From Ligilactobacillus salivarius DSM 20555 = ATCC 11741 (GTDB lineage: Bacteria; Bacillota; Bacilli; Lactobacillales; Lactobacillaceae), in NCBI RefSeq assembly GCF_001435955.1, contig NZ_AYYT01000002.1, positions 1 to 64,000 of the forward strand: a DNA stretch of 64,000 bases. The letters run 5' to 3'. A program made the position numbers and the translations under genes. Positions 1-9,465 of the stretch are shown here, piece after piece. The notes beneath the pieces are model-generated. The model was not told where the DNA came from, searched no databases, and saw only the letters and a program-made list of their open reading frames with translations. Positions within the stretch are counted from its first letter, which is position 1, and every line of letters begins with the position of its first letter.

Positions 1-1
1 G

Positions 2-46
2 TATCTCGCCCACTATGTCAATGAAGATTGGAAAATTATTTTGTAA
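2..46 (+). CDS. Possible 3' end of a gene cut by the window start
   Basis: One plus-strand frame is open from the first bases to a TAA at 44-46 and would encode about 14 residues ending in WKIIL. The stop lies 10 bases from the end of the convergent gene at 57-530. This is too short to identify and may be chance; it is listed only because a gene running in from the left would look like this. Confidence 0.25.
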   Translation, partial: YLAHYVNEDWKIIL

Positions 47-56
47 GAATTTCTAC

Positions 57-530
57 TTAATCTCCTTGTAAAATACCTTGATCATACAATATTTTAATTT
101 GCTCATTATCTTTTGTTATTTTTCCAGTTGCTAGTGAGAGATACATATTTAGATTTTCTATTTGTTTACTATTTAAATATACTGACAAATGATCTCTACT
201 CTCTGTTGGATCCCAATAAAAGTTAATTCTTAGATGTTTCTTTCCAGATTTACTTTTTAATACTATATCCAAGTAAGGATCATCTAAAGGCTCAAAAGTA
301 TTTACATATTCATCCATTATCATTAATTCATCTATTTCATTTAACAATACTGTTAGATCATCATGATACCAATTACTTAAAGGACTTCCGCCTTGATAAA
401 ATTCTTCTGAATTATAAGCTCTTACACTATAAGATACACCTATCCATTCATCATCTAATTTCCATAATCGTAAATATACATGAAATGATTTTGTTTTAAA
501 ATATATGTAAGGTAATTTTTTGTTTATCAA
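57..530 (-). CDS. Unknown 157-aa acidic protein, immunity-protein-like
   Basis: I do not recognise this protein with certainty. It starts at a TTG codon with a good GGGAGGTG site 7 bases upstream. It has no signal peptide or membrane segment, is acidic and rich in aromatic residues, and has a middle section (LNEIDELM, then a FEPL stretch, then alternating beta-like segments). That general pattern recalls small single-domain immunity proteins of the WapI type, but this is a weak resemblance made by eye. It is divergent from the ADP-ribosylglycohydrolase gene at 680 and shares a 149-bp AT-rich intergenic region with it. A -10-like TATAAT reads leftward at 560-565. Function unknown. Confidence 0.7.
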   Translation of the reverse strand: MINKKLPYIYFKTKSFHVYLRLWKLDDEWIGVSYSVRAYNSEEFYQGGSPLSNWYHDDLTVLLNEIDELMIMDEYVNTFEPLDDPYLDIVLKSKSGKKHLRINFYWDPTESRDHLSVYLNSKQIENLNMYLSLATGKITKDNEQIKILYDQGILQGD

Positions 531-607
531 CTTAATTCACCTCCCTACTATTTATAGCTATTATATCTTAATTTTATAAGAGTTATCATAATTTTATAAC
601 TAATTTA

Positions 608-616
608 TGCTATACT
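608..616 (+). promoter_or_regulatory. Extended -10 element before ADP-ribosylglycohydrolase gene
   Basis: TGC followed by TATACT forms an extended -10 (TGn plus hexamer). No good -35 is visible at the right distance, as is usual for extended -10 promoters. It lies about 65 bases before the start codon at 680. Confidence 0.45.
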
Positions 617-679
617 GACTTGAAAGTCGAACATCATTTACTTTAATATTGATCTAAAATTTATTGGAGGAAGATAAAA

Positions 680-1666
680 ATGACAAATAAACCTACTAAT
701 TGCTTGTTAGGTGGTGCTTTAGGAGATTCATTGGGTTACCCAGTGGAATTTTCTAGCTATCGAGAAATTCAACAAAATAATCCCATTGGCATCACTTTTA
801 TTAATTTTTCTGAACCAGTTTTAATTTCAGATGACACACAAATGTCTCTATTTACAGCTTCTGCCTTATTAATATCGGATAATTATTTGACTAATCTTTG
901 GGATTGTTATCAAGACTGGTTAGAAACTCAGTGGAAAACTGACAAACAAAGTATGTCCCATAAGCCTGTTAGTAAATTGGTAGATTTTCAGGAACTATTT
1001 AATTCTCGTGAACCAGGCAGGACTTGCTTAATGACACTAGCGCAACCAAAACCAGGAAGCTTACAACATCCAATTAATAATAGCAAAGGATGTGGTGGTA
1101 TTATGCGTGTAGCTCCAATTGGACTTATTGATGAAGATGAAAATATAATTGCTCAACTTGGAGCTGAAAGCTCTGCTTTGACTCATGGTCATCCACTAAG
1201 TAGTCTTTCTTCTGCTTATTTAGCAGTACTTATCCATCGTTTACTCACATCTAATATTTCTCCTCAACTTGTATTAGATACTCTTAATTTTATAAAATCA
1301 AAATTCAGTACTATGGATTATTTATCCGATTTTACAGAAATAATTAAATTAGCAACAAATTTAAGTCAAACAACAGATAACGATTTCATAAATTTTCAAC
1401 GCTTAGGAAAGGGATGGGTTGCTGAAGAAACACTAGCTATTGCCCTCTATTGTTCTTTGAAATATCAAAAAGATCCATGCCGTGCTATCGAAATTTCTGT
1501 TAATCATGATGGAGATTCTAATTCAACCGGTTCAATAACCGGACAAATTGTGGGTGTTCAACAAAGTAACTCACTCTGGCTTCCTGCTTCTTATCTAAAT
1601 AAATTGGAATTACGAGATGTAATTATATCTCTTGGTAAAAAATTAAGTCAAAAATTCAATACATAA
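680..1666 (+). CDS. ADP-ribosylglycohydrolase family protein
   Basis: The 328-aa product belongs to the ADP-ribosylglycohydrolase family (DraG/ARH), which removes ADP-ribose from modified side chains or metabolites using a pair of Mg ions. The family signatures are all present: GALGDSLGYPVEF at about residues 12-24, SDDTQMSLFT at 50-59 with the metal-binding DDT, a CGGIMRVAPIG segment in the middle, and a C-terminal HDGDSNSTGS at 276-285 supplying the DxD(S) ligands. The start has a strong TTGGAGGAAG site. It stands alone, divergent from an immunity-like small gene and without a visible partner ADP-ribosyltransferase. Members in similar settings serve in metabolite repair or as immunity to ADP-ribosylating toxins; the substrate cannot be read from the sequence. 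Confidence 0.88.
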   Translation: MTNKPTNCLLGGALGDSLGYPVEFSSYREIQQNNPIGITFINFSEPVLISDDTQMSLFTASALLISDNYLTNLWDCYQDWLETQWKTDKQSMSHKPVSKLVDFQELFNSREPGRTCLMTLAQPKPGSLQHPINNSKGCGGIMRVAPIGLIDEDENIIAQLGAESSALTHGHPLSSLSSAYLAVLIHRLLTSNISPQLVLDTLNFIKSKFSTMDYLSDFTEIIKLATNLSQTTDNDFINFQRLGKGWVAEETLAIALYCSLKYQKDPCRAIEISVNHDGDSNSTGSITGQIVGVQQSNSLWLPASYLNKLELRDVIISLGKKLSQKFNT

Positions 1667-1775
1667 TAACATATAAAATATATTTTTTATCCTATTATTA
1701 TATATATTCTTCTTCCTATAATCTTAATTTTTTTATAAAATTATACTAAAAATATCACTTATTATTGCCACTTTC

Positions 1776-1805
1776 TTTACACGAAATCAACTTTATTGTT
1801 ATGAT
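1776..1805 (+). promoter_or_regulatory. Promoter for the YitT-family gene
   Basis: TTTACA (1776-1781), an 18-base spacer and TATGAT (1800-1805) make a plausible sigma-A promoter 55 bases before the start at 1860. The rest of 1667-1859 is very AT-rich and holds no other feature I can support, including no clear terminator for the preceding gene. Confidence 0.5.
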
Positions 1806-1859
1806 AATTATAATAATAAAATCATGGTTTGAACTACTATCAAACGAAAGGATGTTTAG

Positions 1860-2699
1860 ATGACAAGAAATATACGTAGATATCGCTGGGGACGTTGGCT
1901 AGTATTTCTAGTTGCTCTAGAAATTATTACTTTAAGTATTAACTTCTTTTATGCTCCAATCGATATTGCAGCCGGAGGAACGACTGGAATTGCCATCTTA
2001 GTAGAAGCTGTTTGGCATGTAGAACGACCTTTAACAGTTTTAATCTGTAATTTAGCTATGATTGGCTTAGCTTGGATTTTTTTAGAAAGAAAAGTGGTTA
2101 AAAATATTACTTTAGGTAGTTTATTGTTACCTGTATTTATGCAATTAACTCCTAGTTTTCAAGTTACTGATAATGAATTATTAGCTGTTATTATCGGTGG
2201 TAGCTTGATGGGCTTTGGAGTTTCACTTCTTTATCGAATTAATGCTTCAAGTGGAGGGACAACTGTTCCACCAATGATTTTGAAGAAATACTTTTATCTG
2301 GATTCTGCCCTAACATTAATGTTTATCGACCTACTTGTTATTTTTATGAATATATTTGTCGCTGGACTCAATGCTTTCTTTTTAGCAGCCTTTTCTCAAG
2401 TTATAACTGCTTTAGTTATGCGTTATGCCGAGGCAGGCTTTGACTTAAAATACCAAGTTCAAATTTTAAGTAACAATTTGCTTGACGAAATTAAAGAAAC
2501 CCTTCTAAAAGATAATAGTAGTTTGACTCTTTATGATGTAGTTGGTGGTTATAGTCAAACACAAAAACAACAAATTTTATTAATCGTAGATCGCCAAGAT
2601 TACGGTCATTTAATTGCTAAAATTCATGAAATTGATCCAGAAGCCTTTATTGTTACATCTAATGTAACTAAAGTTCATGGTGGTAAATGGGGATTATAG
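1860..2699 (+). CDS. YitT family membrane protein (DUF2179 C-terminal domain)
   Basis: The 279-aa protein has five to six hydrophobic segments in its first 190 residues, including the family hallmark AAGGTTGIAIL around residues 37-47 and a second ASSGGTTVPP motif near 130. A soluble C-terminal domain (about 190-275) matches DUF2179, with LYDVVGGYSQTQKQ and IDPEAFIVTSNVTKVHG. This is the standard YitT architecture; the family is widespread in Firmicutes, and its molecular function is not settled. RBS GAAAGGATG precedes the ATG. The gene is monocistronic and ends at a bidirectional terminator shared with ileS. Confidence 0.88.
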   Translation: MTRNIRRYRWGRWLVFLVALEIITLSINFFYAPIDIAAGGTTGIAILVEAVWHVERPLTVLICNLAMIGLAWIFLERKVVKNITLGSLLLPVFMQLTPSFQVTDNELLAVIIGGSLMGFGVSLLYRINASSGGTTVPPMILKKYFYLDSALTLMFIDLLVIFMNIFVAGLNAFFLAAFSQVITALVMRYAEAGFDLKYQVQILSNNLLDEIKETLLKDNSSLTLYDVVGGYSQTQKQQILLIVDRQDYGHLIAKIHEIDPEAFIVTSNVTKVHGGKWGL

Positions 2700-2723
2700 C
2701 TTTCTCATACCTTTGTATGTAAA

Positions 2724-2764
2724 AAAGAGATTCAAAGATAAACTTTCTTTGAATCTCTTTTAAA
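2724..2764. terminator. Bidirectional terminator between yitT-like gene and ileS
   Basis: A perfect 15-bp stem (2724-2738 pairing with 2746-2760, 7-base loop) is flanked by an A-run on the left and a T-run on the right, so it can end transcription from both convergent genes. Confidence 0.85.
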
Positions 2765-2776
2765 TTATTAATTAAA

Positions 2777-5572
2777 TTATTCTAAACCTTCTGTCAAAGC
2801 TTCAGGATAGTTTTCACGAACAATTTCAGCACAACTTGCACATAGTGTTGGTAAGTCAGCATCACTACCGATATCTGTCTTGATCATGCGGCAACGAGGA
2901 CAAACTTCACCTTCAGCATGTTCAACTACAACAGCATATTCATCATTGAACTTCAAAGCATTTTCTGGTGCTTCAGATAATGGATGAACATCTAGTGCAG
3001 AAACAATCAATGCTTGGCGAACATTAGCGTTTAATGCATCTAAATCAGCTTGTACACCATTAGATACATATAAGTCTACATGTGCTTCGAAGGACTTACC
3101 GATTAATTTTTCATTTCTTGCTTCTTCAAGAGCTTTAAATACACCTGAACGTAAATTCATGAATCTGTTCCATAAATCAACAAGTTTTTCTTCATTATTG
3201 AAATGCTTAACTTCAGGCATTTCGGATAATTGTGCGTATTCTTCGTCTTCCTTCAAATACTTCCAAATTTCTTCTGTTGTATGAGGTAAAATTGGAGTCA
3301 TTAACTTAGTTAGACGTACCACTACATCATACAATACTGTTTGCATTGAACGACGTTTCTTGCTATCAGGAGCTTCAATATAAACAACATCCTTAGCAAC
3401 GTCCATATAGAATGCAGAAAGATCTGTTGTAATGAAATTGATTAACTTCTTGTAAATTTCCATAAATTCATAGTTTGCATATGCATCTAGAATTTCCTTA
3501 GTAAATTTGTTTACAAGAACTGTCATATATTTATCAATGGATTCCATTTCATCGAAAGCAACAGCATTTTTAGCAGGATCGAAATCTGTTGTGTTTGCAA
3601 GTAAGAAACGAACTGTGTTTCTAAATTTACGATAACTTTCAGCGATTTGTTGGAAACTTCCCATAGATACACGAACGTCAGCAGATGTATCAACACTCAA
3701 TACCCATAGACGGATAATTTCAGCACCCATCTTATCGATAACTTCACTAGGAACAATTGTGTTACCCAATGATTTACTCATCTTACGTCCCTTACCATCA
3801 AGTGTAAATCCTTGAGAAAGAATTTGCTTGTATGGTGCATGACCAGAGTAAGCAACAGATGTAATCAAACTAGAGTTGAACCAACCACGGTATTGGTCAG
3901 AACCTTCCAAGTATAGATCAGCTGGATATGTCAAGTAATCACGTTCAGCACATACACCTTGATGTGAGGAACCAGAATCGAACCAAACATCCATGATATC
4001 TGTTTCTTTAGTAAATTTACCATTTGGAGAATGTTCACTTGTAAAGCCTTCAGGTAACAAGTCCTTAGCTTCACGTTGGAACCAAATATTTGAGCCGTGT
4101 TCTTCAACTAATTTTGCAACATGTTCGATTGTTTCCTTAGTCATGATAGCTTCACCGTCTTCACCGTAGAAGATTGGCAATGGAACACCCCAAACTCTTT
4201 GACGGGAAATTACCCAGTCACCACGATCACGAATCATGTTGTAAAGACGTTTTTGACCCCAATCTGGGAAGAATTGAACTTCATTAATTGCACCTAAAAT
4301 TTGGTCACGAATCTTATCAACAGAAGCAAACCATTGTGGTGTAGCGCGGAAGATAATAGGTTTCTTTGTACGCCAATCAAATGGGTAACTATGTTCGTAA
4401 TCCATTTGCTTCAAAAGTACGCCAGCTTCTTCCAATTTCTTCAAAGAAACTTCGTTTGCGTCTTCATAGAATAAACCTGCAAAATCTTCGCCAGTATCTT
4501 CTGTCATATATCCTTTATCATCAACAGGAACATATACATCCAAACCATACTTAACACCAATATTAAAGTCATCTTCACCAAAGCCAGGAGCTGTATGAAC
4601 AAGACCTGTACCAGCATCAGTTGTAACGAAGTCACCTAACATAGTTACAAGTTTTCTTTCTGGATAGAATGGGTGTTGACATAAAACATTTTCTAATTCT
4701 GCACCCTTAACAGTTTTTACAATCTTAACATCATTCCAACCAAATAATTCAGCATCAGCATTTACTAAATCAGCAGCTAAAACATACTTACGTTCATCAT
4801 CGTCATGTTGTACAACTGCGTAGTCGAATGTAGCATCAATTGTAATACCTTCAGAAGCAGGAATAGTCCATGGTGTTGTAGTCCAAACAACCATATATGT
4901 ATTTTCATCTAATACACCTTTACCATCAACAACTTGTTCACCGTAGAATGCAGATGGTGATGTTACATCATGATATTCAACTTCAGCTTCAGCAAGAGCT
5001 GATTCAGATGACCATGACCAAAATACTGGCTTTTTACCTTTATAAATTAAGCCCTTTTCTGCCATCTTACCAAAGACACGAATTTGTTGTGCTTCATATT
5101 CTGGTTTCAATGTTAAATATGGGTTATCCCATTCACCAGCAACACCTAAACGCTTAAAGTCTTTTCTTTGCTTATCAACTTGCTCTAAAGCATATTGACG
5201 ACACATTTCTCTGAATTCAGCTACAGATAATGCTTTACGATCAACACCAGCTTTTTTCAATTGTTGTTCAATTGGTAAACCGTGTGTATCCCAACCTGGT
5301 ACATAAGGTGCTCGGAATCCCATCATTGATTTAGAACGAACGATGAAATCCTTAGAAATCTTGTTCATTGCGTGACCCATATGAATATTACCGTTAGCAT
5401 ATGGAGGTCCATCATGTAACACAAAACTTGGTTTACCTTCGTTTAATTTTTGTCTTTGTTCATAAACTTTATTTTCTTCCCATTCATTTTGTCTTTCAAC
5501 TTCGCGAACAGGTAAATTACCACGCATTGGGAATTTTGTCTTACCCAAATTTAAAGTATCTTTGACTTTCAT
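2777..5572 (-). CDS. ileS: Isoleucyl-tRNA synthetase
   Basis: This class I synthetase charges tRNA-Ile. The protein is 931 aa when started at the ATG at 5572; an in-frame upstream extension exists, but the AGAAAGGA site sits 9 bases before this ATG and [12 protein letters not shown] is the usual family N-terminus. HMGH (HIGH motif) is at 64-67 and KMSKS at about 600 ([10 protein letters not shown]). A C-terminal zinc site is formed by CPRC at 891-894 and CASC at 911-914. It follows divIVA and is controlled by a T-box leader whose specifier reads ATC. A terminator follows immediately. Confidence 0.97.
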
Positions 5573-5610
5573 AAGATCCATCCTTTCTCTCTCAGTTAAA
5601 AATTGGAAAC

Positions 5611-5838
5611 AAAAAAATCCCATCCAGCAAGGGACGAGATTTCCGTGGTACCACCCAAATTTTAACTATCATCAATTAGTAGTTTCTTTAGTCATCATTA
5701 ACGCGATGAAACGACTTACCCTACTATTATTTCAGGAAAGTATTTGAAAGATGATAAAAATCATATCAGGGATATATCGAACTTTCACCGACCATCGACT
5801 CGCTGCCTATATAATATGATTTTCGCGTTCTTTCAGAA
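5611..5838 (-). promoter_or_regulatory. Ile T-box leader of ileS
   Basis: Read on the minus strand, Stem I starts with TGAAAGA (5829-5835), which pairs with TCTTTCA (5745-5751). Above an internal loop, AAATCATAT pairs with ATATGATTT. The 3' side of that loop holds ATC followed by A (codon at 5753-5755), giving an isoleucine specifier that agrees with the gene. A GGTGAAAG distal loop is present. The conserved T-box core GGGTGGTACCACGG (within 5641-5657) is followed by an 11-bp terminator (5632-5642 with 5615-5625) and seven Ts. Uncharged tRNA-Ile is expected to favour the antiterminator. Only a few bases separate the leader from the divIVA stop. Confidence 0.92.
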
Positions 5839-5843
5839 ATAAA

Positions 5844-6611
5844 TTAATCTTCAGGAGCAAAGTGTTTTCCTTGAGGTTGATCATCATCAGGGAAAATAAC
5901 AACAGTTTCATTTGTTGGTTGAGAAACTGATTCTTCTTGAGGTTGTTCTGGGACATCTTGAGTAACAACATCAGCTGGTGCATCAATTTGGCCTGGAACA
6001 ATTACCTCTGCTCCATCACTACTTGCGTCTGATTGTACTTCATTTTGACCAAAATTGTCAAGTGAATCATCATGACGAATTGCATCTTGAATTTCTTCAA
6101 AGCTACTTACATCGCCTTGCTTGAGAATTTCATCCCAGTCACTACCCTTAATTACTTCAAGTTGTGATTCCATCATTACTTGAAGTCTTTGACGGAAGAT
6201 ACGAGCTTGCTTTCTCAAATCATCAGTTTCAATTGCAATCTTCTTAGCTTTTCTAGAAGCTTCATCAATGATGTGTTTTGCCTTAGCATTAGCTTGGTCG
6301 ATAATATCTTGACCTTGCTTTTGTGCTTCATGATTAATGATTTCAGCTTCTTTTTGTGAGTTCGCCTTAACTTTATCAGCAGCTTCTTGAGCCACAATAA
6401 TTGATTGATTCAATGAATCCTTTAAATCATTGAAGTACTTCAATTTTTCTTTGTTTTGTTGCAAACTATCTGCTAATCTGTCATTTTCTTTTAAAGTATT
6501 TTCATAGTCTTTAATAATTTGATCTAAGAAATCATTAACTTCATCTTGATCATAGCCACGTAATTTTACATGAAATTCTTTATTATGAATATCTAAAGGG
6601 GTCAAAGCCAT
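5844..6611 (-). CDS. divIVA: Cell division initiation protein DivIVA
   Basis: DivIVA binds negatively curved membrane at poles and septa and recruits division and growth factors. The 255-aa protein begins MALTPLDIHNKEF and has the conserved N-terminal membrane-binding domain with GYDQDEVNDFLDQI, then a long heptad coiled coil (about 30-165), and an acidic, Gln/Pro-rich C-terminal tail. The start at 6611 is chosen because GGAGG lies 8 bases upstream; the longer frame adds five residues that overlap the ribosome site. It is the last division gene of the dcw cluster before ileS. Confidence 0.95.
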   Translation of the reverse strand: MALTPLDIHNKEFHVKLRGYDQDEVNDFLDQIIKDYENTLKENDRLADSLQQNKEKLKYFNDLKDSLNQSIIVAQEAADKVKANSQKEAEIINHEAQKQGQDIIDQANAKAKHIIDEASRKAKKIAIETDDLRKQARIFRQRLQVMMESQLEVIKGSDWDEILKQGDVSSFEEIQDAIRHDDSLDNFGQNEVQSDASSDGAEVIVPGQIDAPADVVTQDVPEQPQEESVSQPTNETVVIFPDDDQPQGKHFAPED

Positions 6612-6633
6612 CCCCAACACCTCCAAAAACGTA

Positions 6634-7422
6634 TCAGTTATTCTTCTCCAATACAGAAACTCTAATTCTTAATTTATCCTTACGAGTTACACCTAATAGG
6701 TCATCGATTCTAAGTCTACCATAACCACGAATCGACAATATATCTCCATACTTAACTTCATAGTCTGGTCTAGCAACAGTCATCCAATTTAACTGTACTT
6801 TTTCAGCCTTAATTAAATTCTTGCTACTTTCCCTTGATATGTTGAACGTAACACTAACTAAACTATCTATTCTTAGAGAAGAAGATGTTACCATTTTTTC
6901 TTGCCAATTTAACTCTGGAACTACAATTTCATCGAGTGGTGCATCTTCAAGTCTAACTTTAATCTTACCCACTCTATCAATTTGCAATCTGAAGTAGTCA
7001 CTTACTTCTTTTTCACAAAGGAATTGCCAAGTATCATTTTGTTCTATTATATCACCAATTACTTCTCTATCTAACCCACTATTAGCCAAAGTTCCTAAAA
7101 TTTGTCCATGAGTTAACGATGTAAATTTCACAGGATATTTAATCATAATTAATTCTAAATTAAAATCATCATCCTGTACCTCGTAATAACTTGGGTAAAA
7201 TATTGCTCGTTTTCTTTCAGCATTTTCATAACCACCACTAAAAGAAACTTTTACATCTTGATTTTTGTGTATCAACGACTGAGCAATATATTGTTCCCTT
7301 GGATTCAGGAAATGCGTTAATATTGGTCGATATTCGTTTTCTGCCTGCATAATGTAATCAGACAATTGTGAAATTAATGGTTCTTCATCTTTTCTAAAAT
7401 GCTGCAAAATGTTACTATCCAT
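6634..7422 (-). CDS. ylmH: YlmH, S4-domain RNA-binding protein
   Basis: YlmH-family proteins bind RNA through a C-terminal S4 domain; the family lies in the dcw cluster of Firmicutes and has been linked to ribosome rescue and to division. The 262-aa product has the YlmH N-terminal domain (HFRKDEEPLI start, FLNPREQ) and an S4-like region near 180-245 with RIDSLVS and KVQLNWMTV, ending in GDILSIRGYGRLRI. The start at 7422 gives MDSNILQHF; its weak ribosome site lies inside the end of yggT, two bases from the yggT stop, suggesting coupled translation. Confidence 0.87.
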   Translation of the reverse strand: MDSNILQHFRKDEEPLISQLSDYIMQAENEYRPILTHFLNPREQYIAQSLIHKNQDVKVSFSGGYENAERKRAIFYPSYYEVQDDDFNLELIMIKYPVKFTSLTHGQILGTLANSGLDREVIGDIIEQNDTWQFLCEKEVSDYFRLQIDRVGKIKVRLEDAPLDEIVVPELNWQEKMVTSSSLRIDSLVSVTFNISRESSKNLIKAEKVQLNWMTVARPDYEVKYGDILSIRGYGRLRIDDLLGVTRKDKLRIRVSVLEKNN

Positions 7423-7424
7423 GA

Positions 7425-7682
7425 TTAATAAAGTCCTAACAGTCCAAGTATAAAGTCTACACCCCATTCAACAGGTTGTAGAACAATTAACGCTACTACT
7501 GGTGCAAAACTCAAGCCAGCAATTGGTGGAATAAAGTTAAACAAACTTAAATATGGTTCAACTATCTTTCCCAACCATTGACCTAACTTAGTTTGATATG
7601 CACCTGGAAACCATGACATTAATACATAAATTAAGATTAATGTCGAATACAGATTAAAAATTCTATCAACTAAAAATATCAA
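7425..7682 (-). CDS. yggT: YggT family membrane protein
   Basis: This 85-aa protein has two hydrophobic segments separated by a conserved YggT signature (LMSWFPGAYQTKLGQWLG, then EPYLSLFNFIPP). The family is found next to sepF and ylmH throughout Firmicutes; a role in membrane or division biology is suspected but unproven. The gene starts at TTG with AGGAG 7 bases upstream and lies between sepF and ylmH. Confidence 0.88.
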   Translation of the reverse strand: MIFLVDRIFNLYSTLILIYVLMSWFPGAYQTKLGQWLGKIVEPYLSLFNFIPPIAGLSFAPVVALIVLQPVEWGVDFILGLLGLY

Positions 7683-7709
7683 TTAATTACTCCTAACCTA
7701 TACCTAATA

Positions 7710-8162
7710 TCATCTACCTGTAAGATTAGACAAATCTCCTTCGATCTTAAAATTTTTAGGGGTGCACAAGAATATTTTTTCACCTATTCTTTGCATGTCA
7801 CCATTAACAGCAAAAATTAAGCCCGAAAGAAAATCTATTACACGATGAATTTGATTTTCATCCATTTTTCTAAAATTAACAATTACAGCTCTACCATTTA
7901 AAATCATCTTACCGATATTCTTAACATCTGAAAAAACACTTGGATCAAAGACCATGATCTTTTGCTCTCTTTGAACTGTTGTACTATTGTTTTTAGAACT
8001 CATCAAAGACATCACCTGTCTATTATTATCTTTTTCTGGTTCAGAAGCTCTAGTAACATCAGTATTAGTACTGACTGCTTGTTTGCTATCAGTAACTTCC
8101 TCGTAATACTCTCCTTCTGGAACTCCATTGAACCAATTACTTAGTTTTTCACTTAATGACAT
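7710..8162 (-). CDS. sepF: Cell division protein SepF
   Basis: SepF links FtsZ filaments to the membrane and shapes the septal ring. The 150-aa protein has an N-terminal amphipathic membrane-targeting helix ([11 protein letters not shown]), an acidic low-complexity linker, and the C-terminal SepF/DUF552 domain (about 65-150) with [17 protein letters not shown] and [28 protein letters not shown] precedes the ATG. It lies directly downstream of ftsZ, the canonical position. Confidence 0.94.
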   Translation of the reverse strand: MSLSEKLSNWFNGVPEGEYYEEVTDSKQAVSTNTDVTRASEPEKDNNRQVMSLMSSKNNSTTVQREQKIMVFDPSVFSDVKNIGKMILNGRAVIVNFRKMDENQIHRVIDFLSGLIFAVNGDMQRIGEKIFLCTPKNFKIEGDLSNLTGR

Positions 8163-8186
8163 CTTAACACTCCTTCAAAGGAAATC

Positions 8187-9446
8187 TTAACGACGACGGC
8201 GACGTAAGAATGGTGGTGTATTTAAAGAATCATCGTTGCTATCATCTGCATCTGAATCAGCTTGGAACACATCGAAATCTTTCTTTTCAACGTTTTGGAA
8301 ATCATTTCCACGTTCATTTTGTGTAGCTTGACGAGGATTATTCATTTCACGACTTAAATCCCAATCACCTAATGGATCTCCTTGACTTCTAGTTGTTGTT
8401 TCATTCACACCAGTTGTTGAATGATTAATGCCTGCATTGTTAAGTGGATTACTCATTCTTGTACGCTTTGGTGCTTCTTTTTTCTTTTTATCAATACCAG
8501 TTGCAATAACTGTTACGATAACTGAATCTTCAAGTTCTTCATTGATAGAAGTACCGAAAATAATGTTAATATCACTTGTAGCAGCTTGAGCAACAATATC
8601 TGATGCATCTTGTGCTTCAAATAAACTTAAGTCTGGACCACCTGTAATGTTAAGTAAAACTTGTTCTGCACCGTCAATTGATACTTCCAACAATGGTGAA
8701 GAAATAGCTTTCTTTGTAGCTTCTGCTGTTCTATTTTCTCCATTAGCAGTACCAATACCCATTAAAGCAGAACCTTGATTTTGCATAACAGTCTTAACAT
8801 CAGCAAAGTCCAAGTTAACGTAACCAGGTGATGTAATTAAATCAGAAATACCTTGTACACCTTGACGTAATACGTTATCTGCTTCTTGGAATGCTTGTAA
8901 CATTGGTGTCTTCTTATCTACGATTTCTAATAAGCGGTTGTTAGCGATGATAACTAAAGTATCAACGTGTTCTTTCATTTGTGCTACACCTTCAGCGGCA
9001 AATCTTGCACGCTTTGGTCCTTCAAAACTGAATGGGCGTGTAACAACACCAACTGTTAAAGCACCTTGTTCTTTAGCAATTTTTGCAATAATAGGAGCAG
9101 CACCTGTACCTGTACCGCCACCCATACCAGCAGTAACAAAAATCATATCTGCACCGGAAAGAGCTTCAGCAATTGCTTCTTCACTTTCTTGAGCAGCTTT
9201 ACTACCGATTTCAGGATTGGAACCTGCACCTAATCCACGTGTTAATTTAGGTCCTAATTGAATTTTTGTTTCAGCGTTTGAATGTTGTAAAGCTTGAACA
9301 TCAGTATTAGCTACAATAAACTCAACACCTTTAACATCGTCAGCAATCATACGGTTAACAGCGTTACCACCTGCACCACCAACACCGATTACTTTTATAT
9401 TTGCGCCTGTATTTTGACTTGAATCTAATGAATATTCCATTGCCAT
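8187..9446 (-). CDS. ftsZ: Cell division GTPase FtsZ
   Basis: FtsZ is the tubulin-like GTPase forming the division ring. The 419-aa protein shows the tubulin signature GGGTGTG at residues 109-115, the N-terminal [14 protein letters not shown] and the T7-loop region with NLDFADV. After residue 320 comes a variable acidic linker, and the C-terminus carries the conserved tail [10 protein letters not shown] that binds FtsA and SepF; five arginines end the protein. The start at 9446 is chosen because GGAGG lies 8 bases upstream; the longer TTG frame overlaps that site. It follows ftsA by 19 bases. Confidence 0.98.
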   Translation of the reverse strand: MAMEYSLDSSQNTGANIKVIGVGGAGGNAVNRMIADDVKGVEFIVANTDVQALQHSNAETKIQLGPKLTRGLGAGSNPEIGSKAAQESEEAIAEALSGADMIFVTAGMGGGTGTGAAPIIAKIAKEQGALTVGVVTRPFSFEGPKRARFAAEGVAQMKEHVDTLVIIANNRLLEIVDKKTPMLQAFQEADNVLRQGVQGISDLITSPGYVNLDFADVKTVMQNQGSALMGIGTANGENRTAEATKKAISSPLLEVSIDGAEQVLLNITGGPDLSLFEAQDASDIVAQAATSDINIIFGTSINEELEDSVIVTVIATGIDKKKKEAPKRTRMSNPLNNAGINHSTTGVNETTTRSQGDPLGDWDLSREMNNPRQATQNERGNDFQNVEKKDFDVFQADSDADDSNDDSLNTPPFLRRRRR

Positions 9447-9465
9447 TCTTTTACCCTCCAATTAA

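Noticed and set aside
4897-5157. Plus-strand open frame within ileS
   Set aside because: It lies opposite a conserved synthetase region and has a biased, low-complexity product with no start signals; a shadow frame.
2777-5623. ileS starting 17 codons upstream at 5623
   Set aside because: The extension lies in the T-box leader and the ribosome site fits the ATG at 5572, which gives the conserved N-terminus.
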